Source: Sediminitomix flava (GTDB lineage Bacteria > Bacteroidota > Bacteroidia > Cytophagales > Flammeovirgaceae). Taken from it: 64,000 nucleotides of DNA. Shown one piece after another: positions 1 through 7,842 of the stretch; position 1 is the stretch's first letter, and every line of letters starts with the position of its first letter. Where the stretch lies: assembly GCF_003149185.1 (NCBI RefSeq), contig NZ_QGDO01000011.1:62001-126000 (forward strand), in the 5' to 3' direction. The notes beneath the pieces are model-generated. The model saw only the letters and a list, made by a program, of their open reading frames with translations, had not been told where the DNA came from and ran no database searches. A program made the translations under genes and the position numbers.

Positions 1-486
1 CAAAATTGGACCTATTACAGTTGGCCCTGTTACAATGATTAATGCCCCAAACAGAAATGCTATTTGATAACTAAAGCCCATGATATTATGAACAGCCAAA
101 GCCCCTCCGATAAGAGTGACGACTGAGCCATAAAAAATCATATTTCGAACCACTGTCGCTAAAGACTTTACTTCTTTAAATTTCAAAGTAAGTCCTCCTT
201 CAAAAAGTATAAGCCCCACCGATATTGAAACAACATCAAATAATCTTTCTCCTTGAAATATTCGATCTCCATCAATCAACTTTTCTCCCGTAGGAGTGAA
301 CAACGATGAAATAGGACCAAATACTAATCCCACAATAATAAGGGGTAAAATGGCTGGTACCTTGATACGCCAAGCTAACCACTGTGCAAAAAATCCTAAA
401 ACTAATAATCCAGCAATTTCAAACATACCAATGAAATATAATGAAGTCCAACCATCACTATTCTTAGAATTCTCTAATTCAGTCAC
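1..486 (-). CDS. CPA1-family cation:proton antiporter, N-terminal part (cut by window edge)
   Basis: Read on the minus strand, this open frame runs off the left edge, so only about 160 N-terminal residues are present. The translation is strongly hydrophobic. It contains AGLLVLGFFAQWLAW, then KVPAILPLIIVGLVFGP, then a second membrane segment with GLILFEGGLTL, and reaches TGPTVIGPIL at the edge. The Pro-rich first helix, the FEGGL helix and the TGPTVI motif are typical of monovalent cation:proton antiporters of the CPA1/NhaP type, which exchange Na+ or K+ for protons across the inner membrane. The start is uncertain. A GTG at 486 gives a short polar N-terminus, while the first ATG, at 426, starts directly inside helix 1. 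The GTG lies just below an in-frame stop. The family call is solid; substrate and full length cannot be seen. Confidence 0.85.
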   Translation of the reverse strand, partial: MTELENSKNSDGWTSLYFIGMFEIAGLLVLGFFAQWLAWRIKVPAILPLIIVGLVFGPISSLFTPTGEKLIDGDRIFQGERLFDVVSISVGLILFEGGLTLKFKEVKSLATVVRNMIFYGSVVTLIGGALAVHNIMGFSYQIAFLFGALIIVTGPTVIGPIL

Positions 487-779
487 TCTTTAGCTGAGTT
501 CTAAAAATGTGTACATCAAACAAGATGAGAATTGAATTCAATTCCTACCAACTTGTAGTATAGGTATTTGATTTCAATATTTAAAAACAAACTTTCATTT
601 TTTTGTTTTTATTCTCAAATAAATCCATTGAAAATTTTAGCTAAAAAACTAGCTCAAATACCTTCCTAAGCCACATTATTCTGAATTCTGACAGAAAAGG
701 TTGCATTTGCAATTCATTTTCTTCTCATCTATCTTATTGTACACTCTAAAGCTGCATCATTGACTAACCCATTTCAACT
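487..779. other. Intergenic region between divergent genes, no recognised element
   Basis: This AT-rich stretch separates the antiporter on the minus strand from the secreted protein on the plus strand. It must hold two divergent promoters, but I could not place a convincing TTG / TAnnTTTG pair on either strand. No tRNA, hairpin or small gene was seen. Confidence 0.5.
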
Positions 780-2396
780 ATGAGAACTTCGTACTTCGTT
801 TTCGTCATGACTCTTCTCGCTTTTTATATTCCTACCTTGGTGAGTGGTCAAACTTGGTCTGAAAAATCGATCCAACTAGATATCAATTCCAAAGATTTTT
901 CTAGTTATCAGACACTTGAATTTCCTTCTAAAGGATTATTGGTTTTACGCGAAGGCAATAAGCGACCAGGAAAGCACCTACCAGTCATTTGCCAATTTTA
1001 TGACCTAGACCTTGAAGTAAAATGGACTCGTAATCTTAGCATTCATAGACACTATGAACTCATTGGTGAAACCCTTTATGAAGATAAAGCCTATCTATTG
1101 GCCCAAAATTCTAAAGATGACTTCTTAGTCTTTGAAATTGATACAGAACAAGGTCGAATTAATGAATACGCATTTGATAATATTGAACGAGTGAATCCTA
1201 CTCATTTTGTAGCACTCAAAAATCATATCATCATAGGAGGGCATGATCAAGGACATCCTACTGCTATCATTTTTGACACCAAACTTCATAAGAAAAGCAT
1301 ACTACCTTCTCTACATCAATTGAAGGCAAAACTAGTTGAGATTAGCTACCATCCCGAAGTACATAGCTTTACGGTAGTCAGTAAAACCACTCAAGGATTG
1401 AAGCCTGGTATTCATTTCAACACCTATTGGGAAGATGGTAGACTTCAAAATAACTTTTGGTTAGAAGATACCGAAGACTATAACCTTCATACCTTCCGTC
1501 CATTTCTGAATAAAGAACATAAACTTGTTGTGCTTGGTACTTACGGTTTAAAAAGTAGTAAGCAAGTTCAAGGAATTTACTCGCTAAATTTCAGTGAAGA
1601 AGGTCAGTTTGAAGATATGAAGTTTTACGACTTCGGGTATTTCAAAAACTTCTATCAACACTTATCTGAAAAACGTAGAAATCGACTCGCTAAAAAAATT
1701 GATTCAAAAAGAAAGAAAGGGAAGATTCACCCACTCCGCCATAACTTTTATCTCTATGATCTGAAGTTTGATGATGATCAAGTTGTATTAGTTGCTGAAG
1801 AAGTAGAACTCAACCGCCCAAGCAGAACTACACAATTTCATCCTAATGCTTTTCCATACAACAATACAGCTTCTACAATGGCTCTTCAGTACACTGTTCC
1901 TTTAGGAATGTATAATTCGTCATTATACAACAGAAATGTAGATGCAAAAATGTATCATGATCTTGGGTTACTCACAGAACAGGTTTTCCCTAGTGAAATA
2001 AGGTACAAACAGCTTATTGCTTGCGGATTTGATCGAGATGGAAATCTACGTTGGGACAATGCCTTTCTTTTAGAAAACCAACCAACTTCTATACCTCAAA
2101 AACATGCAGATATTTTATTATTCGAAGATCAAGTCAGTATAATTGAAGCCTTGGATGACAAACTTCGTTTTGCAGAAACTAAACTGAAAAAATATGCAGA
2201 TTCGGTTCAAGTACAAGAAATGAACTTCCAAAACTTGGAGTCTAAAGAAGTGATTCACCGCTCAACCTCTCAGTGGAATGATGATCGTATCTTGATCATT
2301 TCTGAAGGTCGAAAATTAAGTTCAAGTTTTACACTTCGACCTCAAAAGTGGCTTATTATTCGTTCAGTCATGAAAAAGGATCAGGAAGAAACATGA
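780..2396 (+). CDS. Secreted protein of unknown function, 538 aa
   Basis: The protein begins with a clear signal peptide (hydrophobic stretch at residues 5-20, likely cleavage after VSG or GQ), so it is exported. The rest has no family I recognise. It is rich in alternating hydrophobic/polar strands with phrases such as HIIIGGHDQG and LVVLGTYGL that recall beta-propeller blades. That is a structural impression, not an assignment. A basic stretch with RRNRLAKK and SKRKKGK lies near residues 297-315. No T9SS sorting domain is evident at the C-terminus, which ends in a charged DQEET tail. It appears monocistronic, as glutamate dehydrogenase follows after 260 bases with its own promoter. It could be a cell-surface or periplasmic protein of the kind Cytophagales encode in large numbers. 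Confidence 0.75.
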   Translation: MRTSYFVFVMTLLAFYIPTLVSGQTWSEKSIQLDINSKDFSSYQTLEFPSKGLLVLREGNKRPGKHLPVICQFYDLDLEVKWTRNLSIHRHYELIGETLYEDKAYLLAQNSKDDFLVFEIDTEQGRINEYAFDNIERVNPTHFVALKNHIIIGGHDQGHPTAIIFDTKLHKKSILPSLHQLKAKLVEISYHPEVHSFTVVSKTTQGLKPGIHFNTYWEDGRLQNNFWLEDTEDYNLHTFRPFLNKEHKLVVLGTYGLKSSKQVQGIYSLNFSEEGQFEDMKFYDFGYFKNFYQHLSEKRRNRLAKKIDSKRKKGKIHPLRHNFYLYDLKFDDDQVVLVAEEVELNRPSRTTQFHPNAFPYNNTASTMALQYTVPLGMYNSSLYNRNVDAKMYHDLGLLTEQVFPSEIRYKQLIACGFDRDGNLRWDNAFLLENQPTSIPQKHADILLFEDQVSIIEALDDKLRFAETKLKKYADSVQVQEMNFQNLESKEVIHRSTSQWNDDRILIISEGRKLSSSFTLRPQKWLIIRSVMKKDQEET

Positions 2397-2548
2397 ATTT
2401 CTGATAAATTAATCAACATCAGAAACGAAGAATAAACAAAACCCAAAAACCACTTAAAATCAAAAACTTAACACACTAAAACTTGAATCTCTTTTCATCT
2501 TGAAAAAGAATTTCTAGGAGAAAAAGTAAAAATATTTTGTACTATCTC

Positions 2549-2578
2549 TTGAAGATTCATTTGAAAGATATACATTTG
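2549..2578 (+). promoter_or_regulatory. Bacteroidota-type promoter of glutamate dehydrogenase
   Basis: A TTG at 2549-2551 is followed after exactly 19 bases by TACATTTG at 2571-2578. This matches the published Bacteroidota sigma-A pattern (TTG near -33, TAnnTTTG near -7). Transcription would start around 2585, leaving a leader of roughly 70 bases before the ATG at 2657. Confidence 0.65.
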
Positions 2579-2656
2579 CATCAATAAGTGTGTAATTAAC
2601 ACCAATAATTAACGAAACAAAAAACCGAGTCTACATTACTTGATAATTTTTTGTCT

Positions 2657-3928
2657 ATGGCTTACATCGAACCTGCACCAATTAAGGACAAAGAAAATCC
2701 ATTTGAATCAATGATGGAGCGTTTCAATATCGCGGCCGAGAAGCTTGGTCTTGACGATGAAACGTATGGAGTTTTAAAAAGCCCATCTAAACAGGTTATT
2801 GTCTCCTTGCCTATTACTATGGATGATGGTAGAAAGGAAGTCTTTGAAGGCTACCGAGTGATTCACTCAAATATCCTTGGACCATCAAAAGGAGGGGTTA
2901 GATTTGACCCACACGTGAACCTTGATGAGGTAAAAGCATTAGCTGCTTGGATGACATGGAAATGTGCCGTTGTGGACATTCCTTACGGAGGAGCTAAAGG
3001 GGGCGTGAAATGTGAACCTTGGACAATGTCTGAAGGCGAACTTGAGCGTTTGACAAGAGCCTATACTTCTGCTCTCAATGAAGTTTTAGGTCCAGACATC
3101 GACATTCCTGCTCCAGATATGGGTACTGGCCCAAGGGAAATGGCATGGATGATGGATGAATACTCTAAATCACGTGGTAGAACAATCAACGACGTTGTAA
3201 CAGGTAAACCTCTAGTACTTGGAGGCTCCCTTGGTCGTGTGGAAGCTACAGGTCGTGGCGTTATGGTTTCAGCTATGGTTGCCCTTGAAAAAATGGGCAT
3301 CAAACCAACGCAAGCAACTTGTGCTGTCCAAGGATTTGGAAACGTAGGTAGTCACGCTGCTATGCTTCTTGAAGAAAGAGGTCTACGCATCCTAGGAATC
3401 TCTGATCACACTGGAGCTTACTGGAATGAAAGAGGATTAGATATTAAGAATGCGATCCATTATCGTCAGGCAAATGGCACTTTGGAAGGCTTCACAGGTG
3501 GTGAAAAAATCACTAACGAAGAACTAATCACATCTAAAGTTGATGTATTGGTTCCTGCAGCCAAAGAAGATGTTATTACTTACCATAATGCTGATCAAAT
3601 TCAAGCAAAACTTATCGTAGAAGGAGCAAACGGTCCAACTGGAGCTCGCGCAGATAAGTTTTTGAATGAAAAAGGAATTGTAGTGGCACCAGATATTCTT
3701 GCAAATGCAGGAGGTGTTACTGTATCATACTTCGAATGGGTTCAAAACCGTCTCGGGTACAAATGGACTCGTGAGCGTGTGAACAGAAGAAGTGACCGTA
3801 TTATGAAAGAAGCATTCGAGAGAGTGTACCGTACCGCACAAGAGTATGACGTATCCCTTCGTATTGCATCTTATATTGTAGCTATCAAGAAAGTCTCTGA
3901 GACTTATCGTTATAGAGGAGGATTTTAA
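2657..3928 (+). CDS. gdhA: Glutamate dehydrogenase (Glu/Leu/Phe/Val family)
   Basis: This cytoplasmic enzyme interconverts glutamate and 2-oxoglutarate plus ammonia with NAD(P), linking nitrogen and carbon metabolism. The 423-aa length fits the short hexameric class (about 410-450 aa). The N-terminal catalytic domain shows GPSKGGVRF, then PYGGAKGGV with the substrate-binding and catalytic lysines, then PAPDMGTGPREMAWMMDEY. The C-terminal Rossmann domain has VQGFGNVGSHAA for dinucleotide binding and EGANGPT further on. A TTG two codons upstream extends the frame by MS only. I chose the ATG at 2657 because ATG is the normal start. Cofactor preference cannot be read safely. The gene has its own promoter and terminator and so is probably monocistronic. 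Confidence 0.96.
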   Translation: MAYIEPAPIKDKENPFESMMERFNIAAEKLGLDDETYGVLKSPSKQVIVSLPITMDDGRKEVFEGYRVIHSNILGPSKGGVRFDPHVNLDEVKALAAWMTWKCAVVDIPYGGAKGGVKCEPWTMSEGELERLTRAYTSALNEVLGPDIDIPAPDMGTGPREMAWMMDEYSKSRGRTINDVVTGKPLVLGGSLGRVEATGRGVMVSAMVALEKMGIKPTQATCAVQGFGNVGSHAAMLLEERGLRILGISDHTGAYWNERGLDIKNAIHYRQANGTLEGFTGGEKITNEELITSKVDVLVPAAKEDVITYHNADQIQAKLIVEGANGPTGARADKFLNEKGIVVAPDILANAGGVTVSYFEWVQNRLGYKWTRERVNRRSDRIMKEAFERVYRTAQEYDVSLRIASYIVAIKKVSETYRYRGGF

Positions 3929-3960
3929 CAGATAATACACACACCTTATCACTTACAAGA

Positions 3961-3992
3961 GGGCAGCTTATTTTAAGCTGCCCTTCTTTTTT
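3961..3992 (+). terminator. Rho-independent terminator after gdhA
   Basis: A perfect 10-bp stem pairs 3961-3970 (GGGCAGCTTA) with 3974-3983 over a TTT loop and is followed by TTCTTTTTT. It lies between gdhA and the convergent barrel gene. Confidence 0.88.
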
Positions 3993-3998
3993 ATATCA

Positions 3999-4616
3999 TC
4001 AGTCAAAATGTAACAACACTCCTACACTCGCATTCACGAAATGATTAAAAAGCATTTCAGGGTTCTTAAATTGATTTACGGAATAAAGAATTGTTCTTCC
4101 TAAATCGCCATAAAGCGTGACTCTTTTTATCAAGTGTTTCTCACAAAAGTCATAATTATACCTTGCCCCGACAGAAAAACGTAAGTCGGTGGCATGACTA
4201 AACCAATAATAACCTTCGGGATATCCTTCTTTGAGACTTGTGTGTTCTGGACCAAAATACCAACTACTAGCTAAGCCAAGACCGAGTAATTCTAAACTCA
4301 TATTTGGCTTAATCTGAATAGGATGAACCAACCAAGTTGAATATTTTAGATTGACAATATTCTTAGCTCTTCCTCTTACTCCAGAGGGAACAAATCCATA
4401 ACCTAAATCCAAATAACCACGTTCTCGTTTACCAAGCTTATACCCAGCCCCTAAACTTAATAATCCTTGTCCTCCTGCAAACTGCATATAAGCGTAATCA
4501 GGTATCCATTTATTTCTAGTTGAATCAGGTGCAATTTCTGTACTTTGCTGAGCGACTACAGTCACTTTCGTAAATGCTAAAAGTACTACTAGCAATATTC
4601 CCTTTATTAGCTTCAT
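3999..4616 (-). CDS. Probable outer-membrane beta-barrel protein of unknown function, 205 aa
   Basis: A signal peptide (hydrophobic residues 6-20, cleavage near VVAQQ) precedes a sequence of short amphipathic strands rich in aromatic residues, Gly and Tyr. Examples are GGQGLLSLGAGYKLG, YLDLGYGFVP and RFSVGARYNYDF. The last strand, FVNASVGVLLHFD, resembles the aromatic-ended signal of outer-membrane barrels. No specific family was recognised. Its start lies 3 bases after the stop of the metallophosphoesterase gene, so the two are almost certainly co-transcribed, with this gene second. It might be the surface partner of that lipoprotein enzyme, but nothing in the sequence proves this. Confidence 0.72.
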   Translation of the reverse strand: MKLIKGILLVVLLAFTKVTVVAQQSTEIAPDSTRNKWIPDYAYMQFAGGQGLLSLGAGYKLGKRERGYLDLGYGFVPSGVRGRAKNIVNLKYSTWLVHPIQIKPNMSLELLGLGLASSWYFGPEHTSLKEGYPEGYYWFSHATDLRFSVGARYNYDFCEKHLIKRVTLYGDLGRTILYSVNQFKNPEMLFNHFVNASVGVLLHFD

Positions 4617-4619
4617 GTC

Positions 4620-5465
4620 TTATACCTTCTTGCGTTCCCATTTGATTTGTCCATCTTCTATCCAGAAAATGGTATACTCATTATTTAGCATAGCATTTAC
4701 CTGTATGCTCGGTACCGATTCATTACTGTAAGGATATCTGACTATGTAATTATGGCTATGTCCATGGATTACCGCTAAGACACTTGGAGTTTCACTTATG
4801 AGCTTATCCAACTCTGGATAAAGGTTCTGATCTAAAGCATTTTCTTCTGGGAAAATCCCTACATGACAAATGATTACAATTTGATCGAAGTCCTCAGATG
4901 GGCTCATTTCTTTACTCAACCAAGCTACATCTGGTACTTTACCATTAAATTGGTTTTCGAGGGAATTGGTATCTAATAGGATAAATTTTACTCTTCTGAA
5001 AATGAAGCTTTCATTGAATGCACCATACATCTCTTTGAACATCGGTTGTCCTACACCAAGATAGTCATGATTCCCTATGACTGTCATGAATGGACTTTGT
5101 GCTCTTTCATAAATAGAAAAAGATGCTTCATACTCGCTCGGAAGTCCAAACTCTGTGAAATCTCCTCCATTTAATATGAAATCAATAGAGTCTTGTTCAT
5201 TCACATCCTCGATTCCCTTTTCCAACTCTGCAAAGTAATTTTGATTATCTGCTATAAAAGCAAACTTCACGACACCATCACTCCCATTTGTTTGAAGTTC
5301 ATATTTAGCTAAACGTTCAATATTTTTTCGGTTTGAGTCTTTTTCATCTTCTTCAAGATTGATGTCGTAGGGTGTGTATTCAAAAAGGCCGCAACTACCA
5401 AGTAGAAAGGTGAAAATGTAAGAAAATGAACAAAGCCATTTTTTAATTGCTAAGTTGATTTGCAT
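4620..5465 (-). CDS. Metallophosphoesterase lipoprotein (calcineurin-like)
   Basis: This is a predicted dimetal phosphohydrolase anchored to the membrane by a lipobox (LLGSC, Cys25). All five blocks of the calcineurin-like fold are visible: IADNQNY (Asp73), GGDFTE (Asp102), GNHD (residues 132-134 for Asn-His-Asp), CHVG (His201) and GHSH (residues 235-238). The first block has D-N-Q where most members have D-x-H. A similar Asp-Pro-Gln or Asp-x-Gln form occurs in some purple-acid-phosphatase-like proteins, so it should still bind metal. The natural substrate is unknown; phosphomonoesters or phosphodiesters are possible. It is the first gene of a two-gene minus-strand operon with the barrel gene, three bases apart. 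Confidence 0.85.
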   Translation of the reverse strand: MQINLAIKKWLCSFSYIFTFLLGSCGLFEYTPYDINLEEDEKDSNRKNIERLAKYELQTNGSDGVVKFAFIADNQNYFAELEKGIEDVNEQDSIDFILNGGDFTEFGLPSEYEASFSIYERAQSPFMTVIGNHDYLGVGQPMFKEMYGAFNESFIFRRVKFILLDTNSLENQFNGKVPDVAWLSKEMSPSEDFDQIVIICHVGIFPEENALDQNLYPELDKLISETPSVLAVIHGHSHNYIVRYPYSNESVPSIQVNAMLNNEYTIFWIEDGQIKWERKKV

Positions 5466-5658
5466 GATTTGATTGACTTGGATTTCCTACTGATTTGAAT
5501 GGGCTATCAGTAGGTACTTTGTAAGTAAATTTTTCAAGTCAATATTAGAGGGTATTCAATCAAGCTACTCTTTTTTCTTACTGAACCGATCAAATTCGAG
5601 TATCAAAGAGGAAAGAAGCTTGACTGAATTTTAATATATGATATGCAATGTTATCATT

Positions 5659-7560
5659 TTATAGGCTTAACCCAATCAATAAAATATCATCTGTCTGATG
5701 GTAACCTTGCATCCAATTTTCTAGCGAAGATTGAAGTATCTTAAACTGCTCATCCATCGGGAGCAAATGTATCTCTCTCAATAACGAACGGAATCTTTTT
5801 CGTAAGAATTTACGACCTTCTGGTCCTCCGAATTGATCTTGATAACCATCTGAGAAAAGATAAATATGAGTAGGCTTCTTTAACGAAATCATATGCTCTT
5901 CAAATGAGCGCTCCGTTTCTTTCTGCTGACCTCCTACTGCATGCAGACCACCTTTTATCACATGCATTTCGCCTTCTTGGAAATACAATAATGGATTCTT
6001 TGCTCCTGCAAAATGTAACGTTTGTTCTCTATGATTAATCGTTATTAAAGACACATCCATTCCATCACGATTATCCGTTTCATCTTGCTTCAAAGCTCGC
6101 CTTACTCCTTCGTGTAAAAACTGTAAGATTGCTGATGGAGAAGTCAATTTTTGCTCTAAAACTGCTTGTTGTAATAGAGCATTGGCAATCATAGACATAA
6201 ATGCTCCGGGTACTCCATGTCCTGTACAATCTATTGCAGCAATGATCGTACTTCCATTTATATGATTCCACCAATAAAAGTCTCCACTAACAATATCTCT
6301 CGGGCGAAAAAGTACTTGAACTTCATTGAGGTATTCGTCTAAACTACTCAAAGACGGAAGCATTGAAGACTGAATGCGTTCAGCGTATCTTATACTTTGT
6401 ACCATTTTATGTTTTTGTAGCTCAACCTGATGATTTGCCTCTTTCAGTTCTACATTTTTTAGTCTATGAATTTCTGACTCTTGTTGTGCTTTTTCTAGTT
6501 CAAAGTTAGAGCGCATCTTTTTGAGTTGTGCCTCAACCTCTTCACCTTGTAAGTCTGATTTTACTTGTAGATACTGCTCATATGTTTCTACGGCTTCCCA
6601 AGGAGCTTCATTACTTTTATAGGTTTCAGCTAAAATCTTGAGTGCTCGTAATTGCTTGACTTTTGCATCTATTGATTCCGCATTTTTCACTGCTAGATTT
6701 AGAAATTGCGTAGCATTTTCATACTCTCTAATTTCAAAAAACAACTCGCCCAATGCCGTTTGAGTCGTTACAACACCTTGCTTATTATTTAATTCTTCTC
6801 TCTGCTGAAGAGCTTCCATATACCAAGATAAAGCCTCTTCACTTTGAGACATCGCTCTGTAGACTTCTCCAATTTCATGTTTAGCTCTTGCATTGGAGTT
6901 CTTATCTTTTTGCTCTTCGCTAATATTTAAAGCGCGACGATGTAGAATAAGTGCTCTTTCATAGTCTTTACCTAACATGGCTAAATGCCCCATCCCGATT
7001 GTAGATGAACAAATACCCATCGTATCCCCTAAGATTTCAAAGTCCTTCAAAGCCGCTTCATAGTGCTGAAATGCCTGCTCTTGATCTTTTAATTCATCAT
7101 AAAAAGAACCCAATAGATAGTTTACCCAAGCTCGGTCACTCGGTATAGCTGCATTTTTATTCAAATCGTAAGCCTTCAAAACATATGAAAATGCTTTTTC
7201 ATGCTCTCCAATTCCCCAATACATAACTCCATGAAGCGTCAAACATCTTGAAAAGTTGTGTTGATCTCCGGAGTGTTCTAATATATTATATGCATATTTT
7301 AATTCTTGGATGGCATATGAAGTGTTCGAAAACTGCAGCTGCTTAACAAAAGCAAGCCACATTCTTGCTATAGCCTCACCTTTTTCATATCCATTAGCAA
7401 TAGCTAATAACCTTGCTTCTTCTGCATATTCGGCTGCCTTTTTTCTATCAGTACCTCGTAATCGCCAAGCTTTTTCTGCTAGCTCATCAACTCTAGCTCT
7501 GGCTATTTCTACACTCTCTTGATCTGTTGATTGGTTTAGTTTTTCGTCAAAGGCTATCAT
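5659..7560 (-). CDS. TPR-repeat protein with C-terminal SpoIIE-type PP2C phosphatase
   Basis: The N-terminal half (roughly residues 20-350) is a run of tetratricopeptide repeats, for example ARAKHEIGEVYRAMSQSEEALSWYMEALQ. A coiled coil follows (about 350-395, FELEKAQQESEIHRLKN), then the linker IRYAERIQSSMLPS. The SpoIIE/RsbU-like PP2C domain fills the C-terminus. It keeps the metal-binding acidic residues in SGDFYWW, AIDCTGHGVPG, FSDGYQD and TDDILLIG, so it should be an active Ser/Thr phosphatase. There is no signal peptide or membrane segment. Such proteins dephosphorylate STAS-domain antagonists in partner-switching systems. A STAS/RsbW pair lies 8 kb away (14996-15740), but whether this enzyme acts on it is not known. 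The gene seems to be monocistronic. Confidence 0.92.
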   Translation of the reverse strand: MIAFDEKLNQSTDQESVEIARARVDELAEKAWRLRGTDRKKAAEYAEEARLLAIANGYEKGEAIARMWLAFVKQLQFSNTSYAIQELKYAYNILEHSGDQHNFSRCLTLHGVMYWGIGEHEKAFSYVLKAYDLNKNAAIPSDRAWVNYLLGSFYDELKDQEQAFQHYEAALKDFEILGDTMGICSSTIGMGHLAMLGKDYERALILHRRALNISEEQKDKNSNARAKHEIGEVYRAMSQSEEALSWYMEALQQREELNNKQGVVTTQTALGELFFEIREYENATQFLNLAVKNAESIDAKVKQLRALKILAETYKSNEAPWEAVETYEQYLQVKSDLQGEEVEAQLKKMRSNFELEKAQQESEIHRLKNVELKEANHQVELQKHKMVQSIRYAERIQSSMLPSLSSLDEYLNEVQVLFRPRDIVSGDFYWWNHINGSTIIAAIDCTGHGVPGAFMSMIANALLQQAVLEQKLTSPSAILQFLHEGVRRALKQDETDNRDGMDVSLITINHREQTLHFAGAKNPLLYFQEGEMHVIKGGLHAVGGQQKETERSFEEHMISLKKPTHIYLFSDGYQDQFGGPEGRKFLRKRFRSLLREIHLLPMDEQFKILQSSLENWMQGYHQTDDILLIGLSL

Positions 7561-7842
7561 AGACCTATTCTCTTCTGTTATTTGTTTTTAGCTTATGTGA
7601 CTTCGCACCTAGATATTCGTCATATTATCTAACGTCTATACAATAAGTAAAGTGTTTGCCATGACATTAATCCAATCATAGAAAACAGCATAATATGTAT
7701 TCTGTGTTAGGTTCTAAAGTTACTCGTATGGGTTCAACGCAATTACAATCAAGAGGTTCTGAATATATTTCAATTTTGTCTGTTTATTTTTAAATTGAAT
7801 ACCATTACGACTAATCAATTCAATTTTATAACACTCTATCAT

